A DNA stretch of 64,000 bases from Bacilli bacterium (GTDB taxonomy: Bacteria; Bacillota_I; Bacilli_A; RF39; UBA660): contig JAEDES010000004.1 in the NCBI GenBank assembly GCA_016293205.1, positions 12,966-76,965 of the forward strand. Reading direction: 5' to 3'. Position numbers and translations under genes: made by a program. Below are positions 49,198 to 58,234 of the stretch, piece by piece (the first letter of the stretch is position 1; every line of letters starts with the position of its first letter). The notes under the pieces are model-generated. The model ran no database searches, had not been told where the DNA came from, and worked only from the letters and a program-made list of their open reading frames with translations.

Positions 49198-49990
49198 ATT
49201 CAATTATTCCTTTTATGAAACATCCTTCTAATTCAATAGTATTTGGTTCTGTTTCAGTTTTTGCTTTAAATACTTTAGCAGTTCCTAATAAATGAACTTT
49301 TTCTCCCGCATTATATGTAGACATAATTACTTCATCAGTTAAATTTCCTTTTACAAGTAATGAATATTTTCCGCCAGCATCAACATATTCAATTTCTACT
49401 AATTTCTTTTCTTCATCTATTTTAGAAATTTCTCCAATTACTTCTAAGTATTGATTATGGAATTTTTTACTTACAACATTTTTATCTCTTTCAAATTCTA
49501 ATGCTAAGTCTAGAACATCAATTTTTGTAGATACTACTGAGTATGGCATAAACCAAGATCCTACTACTTTACCTTTACGACCTTCAGTTACATTATAATT
49601 TATTACTTTATAACCTAATCCATAATATACTCTAGTTCCACCATCTTTGTATGTTTTAAAATTAATAGCAAAGAATGGTCCTGAGTCGTATCTTGCTACA
49701 GCAATTACATCTACTGCAGTAATAATTAATAATACTACGATAATTCCAAATACGGCATTAATAATCTTTCTATAAAACTCATTTTGATCTTTTAATTTCT
49801 TTTTACTTTTACGACGTGTAGTTTTTTTCTTTTTTGGTTTTTCTTCTACTTCATCTTCATCGTCATCAAAATCTAGTTCTTCATAATCTTCATCTAGATC
49901 CAAATCATCTTCTTTATATTCTTCTAATCCTTTGATTTTTGTTCTCTTCTTTGTTTTTTGTGTTTTGTTTTTAGCTGCTACTTTTTTCAT
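49196..49990 (-). CDS. Membrane protein with extracytoplasmic OB-fold-like domain
   Basis: The 264-residue protein has an N-terminal cytosolic tail (1-72) that alternates lysine-rich and acidic stretches (DLDLDEDYEELDFDDDEDEVEEKPKKKKTTRRKSKKK), one membrane helix (about 79-98) and an outer domain. The outer domain starts RYDSGPFFAINFKTYKDGGTRVYYGLGYKVINYN. It then contains an OB-type barrel at about 175-262 (YLEVIGEISKIDEEKKLVEIEYV, GEKVHLLGTAKVFKA, IELEGCFIKG), similar to tRNA_anti-like domains of uncharacterised secreted proteins. Function unknown. In many Firmicutes the slot between ligA and gatC holds the lipoprotein CamS; this protein is unrelated to it by eye. It has its own promoter. 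Confidence 0.65.
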   Translation of the reverse strand: MKKVAAKNKTQKTKKRTKIKGLEEYKEDDLDLDEDYEELDFDDDEDEVEEKPKKKKTTRRKSKKKLKDQNEFYRKIINAVFGIIVVLLIITAVDVIAVARYDSGPFFAINFKTYKDGGTRVYYGLGYKVINYNVTEGRKGKVVGSWFMPYSVVSTKIDVLDLALEFERDKNVVSKKFHNQYLEVIGEISKIDEEKKLVEIEYVDAGGKYSLLVKGNLTDEVIMSTYNAGEKVHLLGTAKVFKAKTETEPNTIELEGCFIKGIIE

Positions 49991-50015
49991 ATTTTCACCT
50001 CTCTACTATAGGCAC

Positions 50016-50044
50016 ATTGTACCATATTTTTTTTATTATTACAA
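50016..50044 (-). promoter_or_regulatory. Promoter of the OB-fold membrane protein gene
   Basis: TTGTAA (plus 50039-50044), 17-base spacer ending TGG, TACAAT (plus 50016-50021). Confidence 0.65.
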
Positions 50045-50049
50045 TGTAA

Positions 50050-52032
50050 TTAAGACTCAAGTTTTTCTTTAAATTGTTCTTCTGTCCAAATTTCTATTCC
50101 AAGTTCTTGTGCTTTTCTATATTTACTACCTGGTGCATCTCCTACGATTACAACTGATGTTTTCTTAGAAACAGAATCTACTGTTTTTCCACCAAGAGAT
50201 TCAATCTTTTCTTTTGCTTCATCTCTTGTATACATTGTTAGTGTTCCTGTTAGAACAAATGATTTTCCTGAGAATAATTCATTTTCTACTACTTTTTGTC
50301 CCAAATATGTTGTGTTTAGTCCTAATTCTTTTAATTCTTCTACTATTCCTCTATTATGATTATCATTAAAGTATGAAATTAGACTTTTAGCAATGATATC
50401 TCCAATATCTGGAATCTTTGTTAGTTCTTCTTCTGTTGCATTGATTAAGTTATCTAATGTTTCAAACTTTGCTGCTAATACTTTAGCAGTTTTTGCTCCT
50501 ACATGAGGAATTCCTAATCCAAAGATTAATCTTTCTAAAGAATTATTTTTACTATTTTCAATTGCTTCTAATAAATTAGTTACTGATTTATCTCCAAAGC
50601 CTTCTAATCTTACTAAGTCTTTTTCATATTGTTTTAATGAGTAGATATCTGCAAGGTTACTTATAAAATGGAAATTATAAAAGTCTTCTATTATTCTTTC
50701 ACCTAGTCCATCAATATTCATAGCATCACGTGACGCAAAGTGAATTAGTCCTTCGATATGTCTTGCTGGACATTTAGGATTCATACAGTAGTAATCTACT
50801 TGTCCTTCCTTTTTCATTAGAGTAGATTCACACATTGGGCAAGTTGTTATCATTTCGAAATCTTTTTCTGTACCTGTTCTTCTTTCTACTTTTGCCTCTA
50901 CTACTTCTGGGATTACATCTCCTGCTTTTCTAATAGAAACTATATCACCTATTTTTAAACCTTTTTCCATAACATAATCTTCATTATGAAGCGTTGCTCT
51001 AGAAATTGTTGATCCTGCAACTATAACTGGTTCTAAAACAGCATTAGGTGTAATTTGACCTGTTCTACCTACTGTAAAAATAATATTAGTTAATTTAGTT
51101 AATACCTCTTGTGCTGGGAATTTATAAGCAGTTGCCCATTTTGGATATTTTGCAGTATACCCTAATTTCTTTTGTTCATCTATATTATTTACTTTTATTA
51201 CAACACCATCTATATCATATGGTAATTCTGATCTTAACGCTCCTTTTTCCCTAATAAACTCATATATTTCTTCTACTGTTCCTACTAAGCGATTATTGTT
51301 ATTAGTTTTAAATCCTAATCGTGTCATAAAATCTAGTGCTTCTTGATGTGTTTTTAATCCATAATCTTCTGGATTGGGTAAATGATAAATATATGTATCT
51401 AATTTTCTTTCCGCTGCTACTTTAGAATCTAATTGTCTAATTGATCCAGCTGCGGCATTACGACAATTTTGTAATAATGGTTGATTTTCTTTTTTACGTT
51501 TTTCATTTAATTCTTCAAGTGTTTTTTTATTCATGAAGATTTCTCCACGTACTTCAATATCAACTTCTTCTTTTAATTTTAAAGGGATTGTTTTAATAGT
51601 TTTCGCATTATGAGTTATGTCTTCTCCTGTAACTCCATCCCCTCTTGTTGCTGCTCGAACTAGTTTTCCTTTTTCATATAAAAGTGATACTGAAAGTCCG
51701 TCGATTTTTAATTCACACACATATTTTGGATTGATATTTTCTTTTCTTATTTTTTCATCAAATGATGCAATTTCACTTTCTGAAAATACATTACTTAAAG
51801 ACATCATCGGAATCTTATGAGTTACTTTTTCAAAACTATCAATTATTTTTCCACCTGCATGTTGGGTTGGTGAATCTTCTCTAATCCAGTCTGGATGTTC
51901 TTCTTCTATTTCGTTTAATTCTCTTAAAAATTTATCATATTCTTGGTCAGTTATAGTTGGATTATCTAGAGTATGATAATTATAATCTGCTTCATTAATT
52001 ATATCTATTAATTCATTCATTCTTTCTTTCAT
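50050..52032 (-). CDS. ligA: NAD-dependent DNA ligase
   Basis: The 660-residue product is a full-length LigA. Domain Ia is YNYHTLDNPTITDQEYDKFLREL; the adenylation site is CELKIDGLSVSL with K109. The OB region contains TVGRTGQITPNAVLEPV and AGSTISRATLHNEDYV. A Cys4 zinc finger is CPMCESTL...DYYCMNPKCPARH, followed by HhH repeats (GLGIPHVGAKTAKVLA, IPDIGDIIAKSLISYF) and a BRCT domain at the end (FSGKSFVLTGTLTMYTRDEAKEKIESLGGKTVDSVSKKTSVVIVG). It seals nicks in replication and repair. It starts three bases after the upstream HExxH protein gene, so both are on one transcript. Confidence 0.97.
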   Translation of the reverse strand: MKERMNELIDIINEADYNYHTLDNPTITDQEYDKFLRELNEIEEEHPDWIREDSPTQHAGGKIIDSFEKVTHKIPMMSLSNVFSESEIASFDEKIRKENINPKYVCELKIDGLSVSLLYEKGKLVRAATRGDGVTGEDITHNAKTIKTIPLKLKEEVDIEVRGEIFMNKKTLEELNEKRKKENQPLLQNCRNAAAGSIRQLDSKVAAERKLDTYIYHLPNPEDYGLKTHQEALDFMTRLGFKTNNNNRLVGTVEEIYEFIREKGALRSELPYDIDGVVIKVNNIDEQKKLGYTAKYPKWATAYKFPAQEVLTKLTNIIFTVGRTGQITPNAVLEPVIVAGSTISRATLHNEDYVMEKGLKIGDIVSIRKAGDVIPEVVEAKVERRTGTEKDFEMITTCPMCESTLMKKEGQVDYYCMNPKCPARHIEGLIHFASRDAMNIDGLGERIIEDFYNFHFISNLADIYSLKQYEKDLVRLEGFGDKSVTNLLEAIENSKNNSLERLIFGLGIPHVGAKTAKVLAAKFETLDNLINATEEELTKIPDIGDIIAKSLISYFNDNHNRGIVEELKELGLNTTYLGQKVVENELFSGKSFVLTGTLTMYTRDEAKEKIESLGGKTVDSVSKKTSVVIVGDAPGSKYRKAQELGIEIWTEEQFKEKLES

Positions 52033-52035
52033 AAT

Positions 52036-53172
52036 CTATCCTCTTTGTCTTTCTTTTCTTATGTCTCCTAGTGTATCATGAGAATAATATTTAGGATCCA
52101 TAATATCTATTATTTCGTCTAAGTTATTATTACTTAAATAGAAATCAGCATTCTCTGCAGAAAACACTCCTCTATTAGAATCTATTATTTTAATTCTTCC
52201 ATCTTCTATAGATACAATCGCTCCTTCAGAAAATGATATTTCTTGATTAACAAAAATATCTGCATGTATTAGTTTATTTTCTTTGTATGTATCTTCTGAT
52301 ATTTTTCCTTGATCTAGAAGCATTTTTTGTTTTCTTAAATATATTTCTGCTATTCGTTTACGTAGTGCTTTAAATTCTTTTTCTTTTTGTTCTATTGGTA
52401 CTGGTTTAGTATGTAACTTATCAAAATCTCTTAAAAATGTAATTATTTCTTCCACTGATGCATACTTTGTTAATTCTTGTATCAATCCATATAAATCAGC
52501 TTCAAAATATAATTTTTCCATTTTTACTCTACCAATAATTTTTTCAAATTCATATGCAATGCTTTGTTCATGTAAGTATGAATCATCAAAATAATCTGGA
52601 AAGAAATGTTGTTGATTAAGATGTTCTGTATATCCTTCGTTTAAAGCTATTCCAAGATTAGTTTTTGTTTTTTTATTTATTTGCTGAAATCCACAACATA
52701 ATACTTGATCGTCTTCTTTGCTTGTTGCCATATGTAATAGTTCATGGGCAATAATATTTCTTAATTTATGTTCATTTTTATCAACAACATACATTTTATT
52801 TCTTCTTTGATCATATTCTGCTGCTGTTGATTCTCCAGATAATAAAATATTTAAATAATCAAGTAAATCTTTTCTTCTTTCTTTTATTTTTAGAGTTTTA
52901 AAATTCTTATAAAAAAGTGATAAATTACAGTGACCAAATTTACTATCTAGAAGTTCATAAAATTCTGAGACCATCTTATTGTATTTATCAAAATGTAAGT
53001 ATTGATTTATTTGATAATTACCATGATAAACTTGTGCAGTTTGAGCTACTATTTGACCTATTTGCGGTTCTTTTTTTATAGTTGTTTTTTCTGGAATATG
53101 CGAAAATACTGATAAAAAAATATTTATTGCAATTGGTAATTCTCTTTCATTAATTATTCCTTGTTTTACCAT
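52036..53172 (-). CDS. Putative zinc metallopeptidase-like (HExxH) protein
   Basis: The product of about 378 residues has RNIIAHELLHMATS, a gluzincin-type HExxH zinc motif, followed about 30 residues later by ALNEGYTEHLNQQHF, where the Glu of NEGYTE could be the third ligand. The N-terminal 100 residues and the C-terminal region (FVNQEISFSEGAIVSIEDGRIKIID, FYLSNNNLDEIIDIM) are not recognised. No signal peptide is present, so it acts inside the cell if it is a peptidase. I chose ATG 53172, six bases after AGGTG and downstream of a promoter and of the terminator of the previous gene; a longer frame from 53283 would overlap that gene by 40 bases. Confidence 0.65.
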   Translation of the reverse strand: MVKQGIINERELPIAINIFLSVFSHIPEKTTIKKEPQIGQIVAQTAQVYHGNYQINQYLHFDKYNKMVSEFYELLDSKFGHCNLSLFYKNFKTLKIKERRKDLLDYLNILLSGESTAAEYDQRRNKMYVVDKNEHKLRNIIAHELLHMATSKEDDQVLCCGFQQINKKTKTNLGIALNEGYTEHLNQQHFFPDYFDDSYLHEQSIAYEFEKIIGRVKMEKLYFEADLYGLIQELTKYASVEEIITFLRDFDKLHTKPVPIEQKEKEFKALRKRIAEIYLRKQKMLLDQGKISEDTYKENKLIHADIFVNQEISFSEGAIVSIEDGRIKIIDSNRGVFSAENADFYLSNNNLDEIIDIMDPKYYSHDTLGDIRKERQRG

Positions 53173-53188
53173 GTTATCACCTATAAAT

Positions 53189-53197
53189 ATTATATCA
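53189..53197 (-). promoter_or_regulatory. Extended -10 promoter of the HExxH-ligA operon
   Basis: TGA-TATAAT on the minus strand 16 bases before ATG 53172. No clear -35 is seen. It supports the short start of the HExxH gene. Confidence 0.6.
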
Positions 53198-53204
53198 TTT
53201 TTAG

Positions 53205-53239
53205 TATATAAAAAGAAGATATTTGACATATCTTCTTTT
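53205..53239 (-). terminator. Intrinsic terminator of the pcrA operon
   Basis: AAAAGAAGATAT (53211-53222), loop TTGAC, ATATCTTCTTTT (53228-53239): twelve perfect pairs, then TATATAC on the minus strand. Confidence 0.85.
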
Positions 53240-53242
53240 GTT

Positions 53243-54160
53243 TTATTTTTCCCATAAATGATTTGGATATTCATTAATATCAACTAAGTTTTTAATTGAT
53301 GCTTTTACATTATCCATATCCTCACGATAAGTTACACCATACCATGTTGAAGTTGTTTTTAATGCTTTACATGTAGCATATTTATCTTCAATTGCATTAA
53401 ATAATACATCTGGAATTAAATATTCACATTTTTCTAAGTTATCTTTATTAGCATCTAAGAAAGCTGGAAATCCATCTTCAATATATTCAAAAACACTTGG
53501 AGTGAATAATAACATATTCATTGATACTGTATCATCTTCTTGTACTTCGAATGCAGGTTGTCCACTTAATGGAGTTGCAATAATTTTATCATCAACTCTT
53601 TGTACTGAACTTTCTGTTAGTTTTACTAACGAATCTCCTGATACTTCACATACCCCACGTTTTACTGAACCATTTTCTGTAATTGTATTTTTTACTAAGT
53701 ATCCTACCATTCCATATGGATAAGGTCTTTCATCTTTTAGTTCTTTTAAGAATTTAGCACCTTGCATGAAGGCATCTCTTCCATAGAAATCATCGGCATT
53801 AATAATCATGAATGGTTCATGAACATTATTTTTACAACATAAAATAGCATGTGCAGTTCCTAATGGTTTAACTCTATCAGCAGGCATTTCATATCCTGTT
53901 GGAAGGTTATCATTCTTTTGGAAACAGTATTCTACATTGATATGAGGTTCAACTCTTGCACCAATTGTTTCTTTAAAAATATCATAATTTTCTTCTTTAA
54001 TTAAGAAAACAATTTTTGTAAACCCTGCTTTAATAGCATCATATACAGAGTAGTCAATAATAAACTCTCCATTAGGTCCCATTGGTTCAATTTGTTTTAG
54101 TCCTCCAAATCTACTTCCCATTCCGGCAGCTAAAATAACTAGTGTAATATCTTTATTCAT
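53243..54160 (-). CDS. Sugar/nucleotidyltransferase family protein
   Basis: The 305-residue protein has an N-terminal nucleotidyltransferase signature TLVILAAGMGSRFGGLKQIEPMGPNGEFIIDYSVYDAIKAGF, then KPLGTAHAILC, FMIINADDFYG (the metal-binding Asp pair), and WYGVTYREDMDNVKASIKNL at the end. This is the GlmU/RmlA/LicC-like fold that couples an NTP to a sugar- or alcohol-phosphate. The sequence differs from the RmlA in this window and from GalU, and its substrate cannot be assigned. Many homologues lie next to small-molecule kinases; here it sits 20 bases after pcrA and is probably co-transcribed with it by chance of location. Confidence 0.82.
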   Translation of the reverse strand: MNKDITLVILAAGMGSRFGGLKQIEPMGPNGEFIIDYSVYDAIKAGFTKIVFLIKEENYDIFKETIGARVEPHINVEYCFQKNDNLPTGYEMPADRVKPLGTAHAILCCKNNVHEPFMIINADDFYGRDAFMQGAKFLKELKDERPYPYGMVGYLVKNTITENGSVKRGVCEVSGDSLVKLTESSVQRVDDKIIATPLSGQPAFEVQEDDTVSMNMLLFTPSVFEYIEDGFPAFLDANKDNLEKCEYLIPDVLFNAIEDKYATCKALKTTSTWYGVTYREDMDNVKASIKNLVDINEYPNHLWEK

Positions 54161-54180
54161 AATATTCCTCCTTTTACTAA

Positions 54181-56277
54181 TTATACTTTTGATAGCTTTT
54201 TATGATTTTTCATTAGTTTCTTTATTCCATGTGGATGTTTGAATGCAACACTTACTAATGTATTTGTTACTTCAACAATTTTACCAGTTCCAAATGTTTC
54301 GTGATATACGAAGTCACCCACTTGGTAATCCACGTCTTCTTCCCTAAATACTTCTTTTTTATCTATCTTTTCTACTTTTTGTGGTATTTCATCTTTAACA
54401 TTTGATTCCATTAAGTCAGCAGGAATCTCACTTATAAATCTACTTACTGGATTAATTTGTTCTTTACCGAATAAAGTACGGCGACGTGCATTTATTAGAT
54501 GTAGATCATCTTTTGCTCTTGTTATAGCTACATAACATAGTCGTCTTTCTTCTTCTAGTTCAGAATTTTCCATTAGTGAATTCATATGTGGGAAGATTCC
54601 TTCTTCCATACCAACTACGAATACATGATTAAATTCTAGTCCTTTTACTGAGTGAACAGTCATTAAAGAAATTCTATTTGGATCATCTTTATATTCTTCT
54701 ACATCACTTATTAAACTAATCTCTAATAAGAAATCTTCTAATGATATTAATCCTTCTCTTTCTTCAAATGATTTTGTAATAGATTTAAATTCTTCTAAGT
54801 TTTCTAGACGAACTTCTGCTTCTAAGGATTTTTCTGATTCAAGTTCTGCTCTTAATCCAGAAGCATCTAGTACTTTATCAATTAATTCTGTAAGAGTTAG
54901 TTCATCTGATAATAGTTTTAATTTTTCAATTGTTGATTTAAATTCTAATTCTTTTCCAGAAGATATTGCTTCATAAATACTTGTTCCATTTAAGTCAGCT
55001 TGTTCTGTTAGATTTTCAATTGTTTTTAAACCAATTCCTCTTTTTGGAGTGTTAATAACTCTTAATAAACTAACATTGTCTTTTGAATTATGAATAAGTC
55101 TTAAGTATGCAATTAAGTCTTTAATTTCTTTTCTTGAATAGAAATAGAAACTTCCAATTACCCTATATGGTAAATTCTCTTTTAACATTTCTTCTTCAAG
55201 TACACGAGATTGTGCATTAGTTCTATATAGAACAGATATATCTTGATATTCAGTTCCTCTATTTACTAATTCTTTTACTTTTCTTATTACATATTGAGCT
55301 TCATCTCTTTCATTATATGCTCTATAGTATTTTATCTTTTCTCCTACACCTCTATTAGTCCAAAGGTTTTTATCTTTTCTTTGTAGATTGTTTTTAATTA
55401 CTTGGTTTGCAGCATCTAGAATTGTACTTGTAGAACGATAATTTTCTTCAAGTAGAATTGTTTTAGCATCTTGATAATCTTTTTCAAAGTTTAAGATATT
55501 TTTATAGTTTGCTCCACGGAAACTATAAATACTTTGAGAATCATCTCCTACACAAGTAATTTTTCTATGTTTAGCACATAATAATTTTGTTAAGATATAT
55601 TGCGCTTCATTTGTATCTTGATACTCATCAATAAGTAAATACTTATATAAGTCTTGGTACTTATCTAATGTCTCTGGGTTATTTTTAAATAATTCAATTG
55701 GTAATAATAGTAAATCATCGAAGTCTACTGAGTTATTTCTTTGTAGTTTTGTTTCATACTTTTCATATACTTGTTGAACTATTTTTTCATAGTCACTTAT
55801 AGCATATCTTTCATATGCTTTTGGAGACATCATTTCATTTTTACAACTACTAATTTTATTTCTTATTGCTCTTGGATTATATATTTTTGGATCTAAATCC
55901 ATATCCTTTAAAATCTTTTTAACTACTGTTAATGAATCATCACTATCCATAATTACAAAGTTTTTATCATAACCTAGAGTTTCATAATTTTCTCTTAATA
56001 GTTTTAATCCAAAACTATGGAATGTTGACACTTGTAATTTAGATGCATCTGATCCTACTAATAAATACAATCTATCTTTCATTTCTTTTGCAGCTTTATT
56101 TGTAAATGTAATGGCCAAAATATTATATGGGCTTACATGTTCTTCTTCAATTAAATATGCAATCTTTGTAGTAAGGGTTTTTGTTTTTCCTGCCCCTGCT
56201 CCTGCAATAATTAGAAGTGGTCCTTCATTATATAATACTGCTTCTCTTTGTCTATCATTTAAACTGTTTAAATCCAT
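54181..56277 (-). CDS. pcrA: ATP-dependent 3'-5' DNA helicase PcrA/UvrD
   Basis: The 698-residue superfamily 1 helicase has Q-motif LNDRQREAVLYNEG, Walker A IIAGAGAGKTKTLTTK, TFHSFGLKLLRE, Walker B YLLIDEYQDTNEAQ, VGDDSQSIYSFRGAN (motif III), LEENYRSTSTIL (IV), VHSVKGLEFNHVFVVGMEEGIFPH (V) and EEERRLCYVAITRAK (VI). The C-terminal 45 residues (DFVYHETFGTGKIVEVTNTLVSVAF) form the Tudor-like fold used by PcrA to contact RNA polymerase. It unwinds DNA in repair and removes RNA polymerase or RecA. Its neighbourhood with ligA and gatCAB is the usual Firmicute arrangement. Confidence 0.96.
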   Translation of the reverse strand: MDLNSLNDRQREAVLYNEGPLLIIAGAGAGKTKTLTTKIAYLIEEEHVSPYNILAITFTNKAAKEMKDRLYLLVGSDASKLQVSTFHSFGLKLLRENYETLGYDKNFVIMDSDDSLTVVKKILKDMDLDPKIYNPRAIRNKISSCKNEMMSPKAYERYAISDYEKIVQQVYEKYETKLQRNNSVDFDDLLLLPIELFKNNPETLDKYQDLYKYLLIDEYQDTNEAQYILTKLLCAKHRKITCVGDDSQSIYSFRGANYKNILNFEKDYQDAKTILLEENYRSTSTILDAANQVIKNNLQRKDKNLWTNRGVGEKIKYYRAYNERDEAQYVIRKVKELVNRGTEYQDISVLYRTNAQSRVLEEEMLKENLPYRVIGSFYFYSRKEIKDLIAYLRLIHNSKDNVSLLRVINTPKRGIGLKTIENLTEQADLNGTSIYEAISSGKELEFKSTIEKLKLLSDELTLTELIDKVLDASGLRAELESEKSLEAEVRLENLEEFKSITKSFEEREGLISLEDFLLEISLISDVEEYKDDPNRISLMTVHSVKGLEFNHVFVVGMEEGIFPHMNSLMENSELEEERRLCYVAITRAKDDLHLINARRRTLFGKEQINPVSRFISEIPADLMESNVKDEIPQKVEKIDKKEVFREEDVDYQVGDFVYHETFGTGKIVEVTNTLVSVAFKHPHGIKKLMKNHKKLSKV

Positions 56278-56327
56278 ATTCTTACCTACTTCCTAAATCT
56301 ATTATATCTTAGAATTATATTTATAGC

Positions 56328-56357
56328 AAAAAAAAAGCGCATATTAATTTGCGCTTT
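56328..56357 (-). terminator. Intrinsic terminator of the adhesin-sortase operon
   Basis: AAAGCGCA (56334-56341) and TGCGCTTT (56350-56357) with an eight-base loop, followed on the minus strand by a T-run of nine or more. It overlaps the last codons of the repeat protein. Confidence 0.9.
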
Positions 56358-57549
56358 CATATATTTCTTTTAATTGTTGGTATTTCTTAGCTTCTATATT
56401 ATTTCTAGTTATACGTTGTTGATTTGCTGCTTTTTTCTTCATAAGCATTTCTTTTAATGCTTTATAATCATCAATTGTGTAATTATCATATGAAGCAGAT
56501 AGCAATAAGTCTATTTCTTGTAGAGAAGGGTTTTGTCTTCTGATTGGTCTTACAACTGGTTTTTCTTCAACTACTGGAGTTATTACTGGTTCTTCAATAA
56601 TTTGATTAATTACTGGTGTTTCTGCTTTTACTCTTGGTAATTCTTTAACAAATCTAGGAGATTTAATTTCTCTAATATTTGTTGGTAAAATACGTTTTGC
56701 AATTGGTTTTTCCTCTACTGTTTTTGTTTCTAATCTTACAAGTTCTAGAGGTTTTATTTCTCTAATATTACTTGGTAAGATTCTTTGTTTTTTAACTTCT
56801 GTTGGTAGAGATTTAACAAACTTAGGTGAACGAATCTCTTTGATGTTTTCTGGTAAGATTCTTTCTCTTGTTCCTAATTTAACAACTTCAGTTGCGCGTA
56901 TTTCACGAATATTACTTGGTAAAATTCTTTGCCTTTTTTCAACAACTACTTTTTCTACTCTATAAGCATCAACTGGATTCATCTTTCTTTGGTATATCAT
57001 AATTATTTTATATACAACTAGGAAGAATATCCAAATTAAGAAGATTGTACTTGATAATTCTATTAATGCTTGAGCTTCTTTATTTCCATAAACTGATGTT
57101 TGTGTAAATACATCTAATTTATTTGAATGAACTACATTTAATATTAAAGCTAAAAGATAATTCATTATAGCAAATACAATTATATTTAAATTCTTAATAA
57201 ATCTAGAAATATTGTTTTTGAATACACTTACTAAGAAAATTATATTAACTGTAATTATTGCTGCTAAATATATTGCTAAGTTTGGAAAGTATATTGCTAT
57301 GAAGAAGTTATTCATCATATAATCAAACATCTTTCCAATAGATGAATAATAAGCTATTAGAATACCTAAGATGATGAAGGCATATATACATAGATATATT
57401 TTCTTAGTTGTAGATTCATTCTTCTTATTATTTGTAATTGCAACTACTACGATAAATAATAGAAATGCTATTACTGCAATAAATATATTTGATGATTTTG
57501 TTAACTCAAATATGATGTTTAATTTATCGATGATTGATGTTTTCATCAT
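56344..57549 (-). CDS. Membrane protein with RILPxNIREI tandem repeats
   Basis: The 401-residue protein has five to six membrane helices (about 20-40, 50-70, 78-105, 120-142, 165-186) and a basic cytosolic tail. The tail contains four copies of a ten-residue motif, RILP[SET]NI[RK]EI, at residues 208-217, 230-239, 256-265 and 286-295. Each is followed by a short segment ending in a hydrophobic Val/Leu (for example 'ATEVVKL', 'SPKFVKSL'). A Pro/Val/Glu-rich stretch and a helical end follow (EIDLLLSASYDNYTIDDYKALKEMLM). I do not know this family. The repeats look like linear binding motifs that would recruit several copies of one partner. It lies downstream of the sortase and adhesin genes. Confidence 0.7.
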   Translation of the reverse strand: MMKTSIIDKLNIIFELTKSSNIFIAVIAFLLFIVVVAITNNKKNESTTKKIYLCIYAFIILGILIAYYSSIGKMFDYMMNNFFIAIYFPNLAIYLAAIITVNIIFLVSVFKNNISRFIKNLNIIVFAIMNYLLALILNVVHSNKLDVFTQTSVYGNKEAQALIELSSTIFLIWIFFLVVYKIIMIYQRKMNPVDAYRVEKVVVEKRQRILPSNIREIRATEVVKLGTRERILPENIKEIRSPKFVKSLPTEVKKQRILPSNIREIKPLELVRLETKTVEEKPIAKRILPTNIREIKSPRFVKELPRVKAETPVINQIIEEPVITPVVEEKPVVRPIRRQNPSLQEIDLLLSASYDNYTIDDYKALKEMLMKKKAANQQRITRNNIEAKKYQQLKEIYESAN

Positions 57550-57589
57550 ATGCCTTCACCCCCTTAAATTTTTATTCTTTTTATTCTTT

Positions 57590-58234
57590 TTATTCTATTG
57601 ATTCTAATTCTGCAATATAGATTGTTTGTGTTGTACTATCATGATTAGTACATGTGATTAATGTCAATGTTGTTTTATCATAATTTCTATAAATAGCTAT
57701 CTTACCAACTTTTGGTTGTGTATAGATATTTGTTATTTTATAGGTATATGTTTTTCCTTTATAAGTTACTATAGCTTGATCACCTTTATTTAACTTATAT
57801 AGGTCATTGAAGAAAGCTTTCCATCCTGTTCCAGAGTGTCCGGCTAAGATTAAGTTACCTTTATCTTTTGTTGGATACGAAGAACCTTCTACAACTAAAA
57901 TATTTTTCTCTACATCATTATCTGGAGATCTTTTATCTAAGAATCCCTTTTTAAGATTAATTTTAGGTATTGATAAGTATCCAATATAGTTATTAGTAAC
58001 TTCCCCTAAATCTTCTTCCTCTTCTACTTCTTGTTCTCCATCACTAACTATAATCTCTTGATTTTGCTCGTAGAAGATATTTGAGATATAGTCGAAAGCC
58101 ATAACTTTTTTTGATTGGATGTAATTATAAGAAAGAAAGAATCCTCCTATCAATATAGTGATAGAACCGATGATTGCTATCATTTCTGGAGAGATTCTTT
58201 TTTCTTGTTTTTTATTATTATGCTTTTTTACCAT
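57590..58234 (-). CDS. Sortase with catalytic Arg replaced by Gln
   Basis: The product of about 214 residues has one membrane helix near the N terminus (about 17-38) and a sortase domain (about 85-210). IGYLSIPKINLKKGF and ILAGHSGTGWKAFFNDLYKLNKGD carry the catalytic His (H133), and TTLTLITCTNHDSTTQTIYIAEL carries the Cys (C195). The Arg that normally follows (as in KRKIFVA of SrtA) is Gln203 here; the DNA reads CAA on the coding strand. It most likely anchors the protein encoded directly upstream, which ends in a VPDTA sorting signal. I chose ATG 58234, which overlaps the adhesin stop by 17 bases; a TTG at 58252 is possible. Confidence 0.88.
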   Translation of the reverse strand: MVKKHNNKKQEKRISPEMIAIIGSITILIGGFFLSYNYIQSKKVMAFDYISNIFYEQNQEIIVSDGEQEVEEEEDLGEVTNNYIGYLSIPKINLKKGFLDKRSPDNDVEKNILVVEGSSYPTKDKGNLILAGHSGTGWKAFFNDLYKLNKGDQAIVTYKGKTYTYKITNIYTQPKVGKIAIYRNYDKTTLTLITCTNHDSTTQTIYIAELESIE

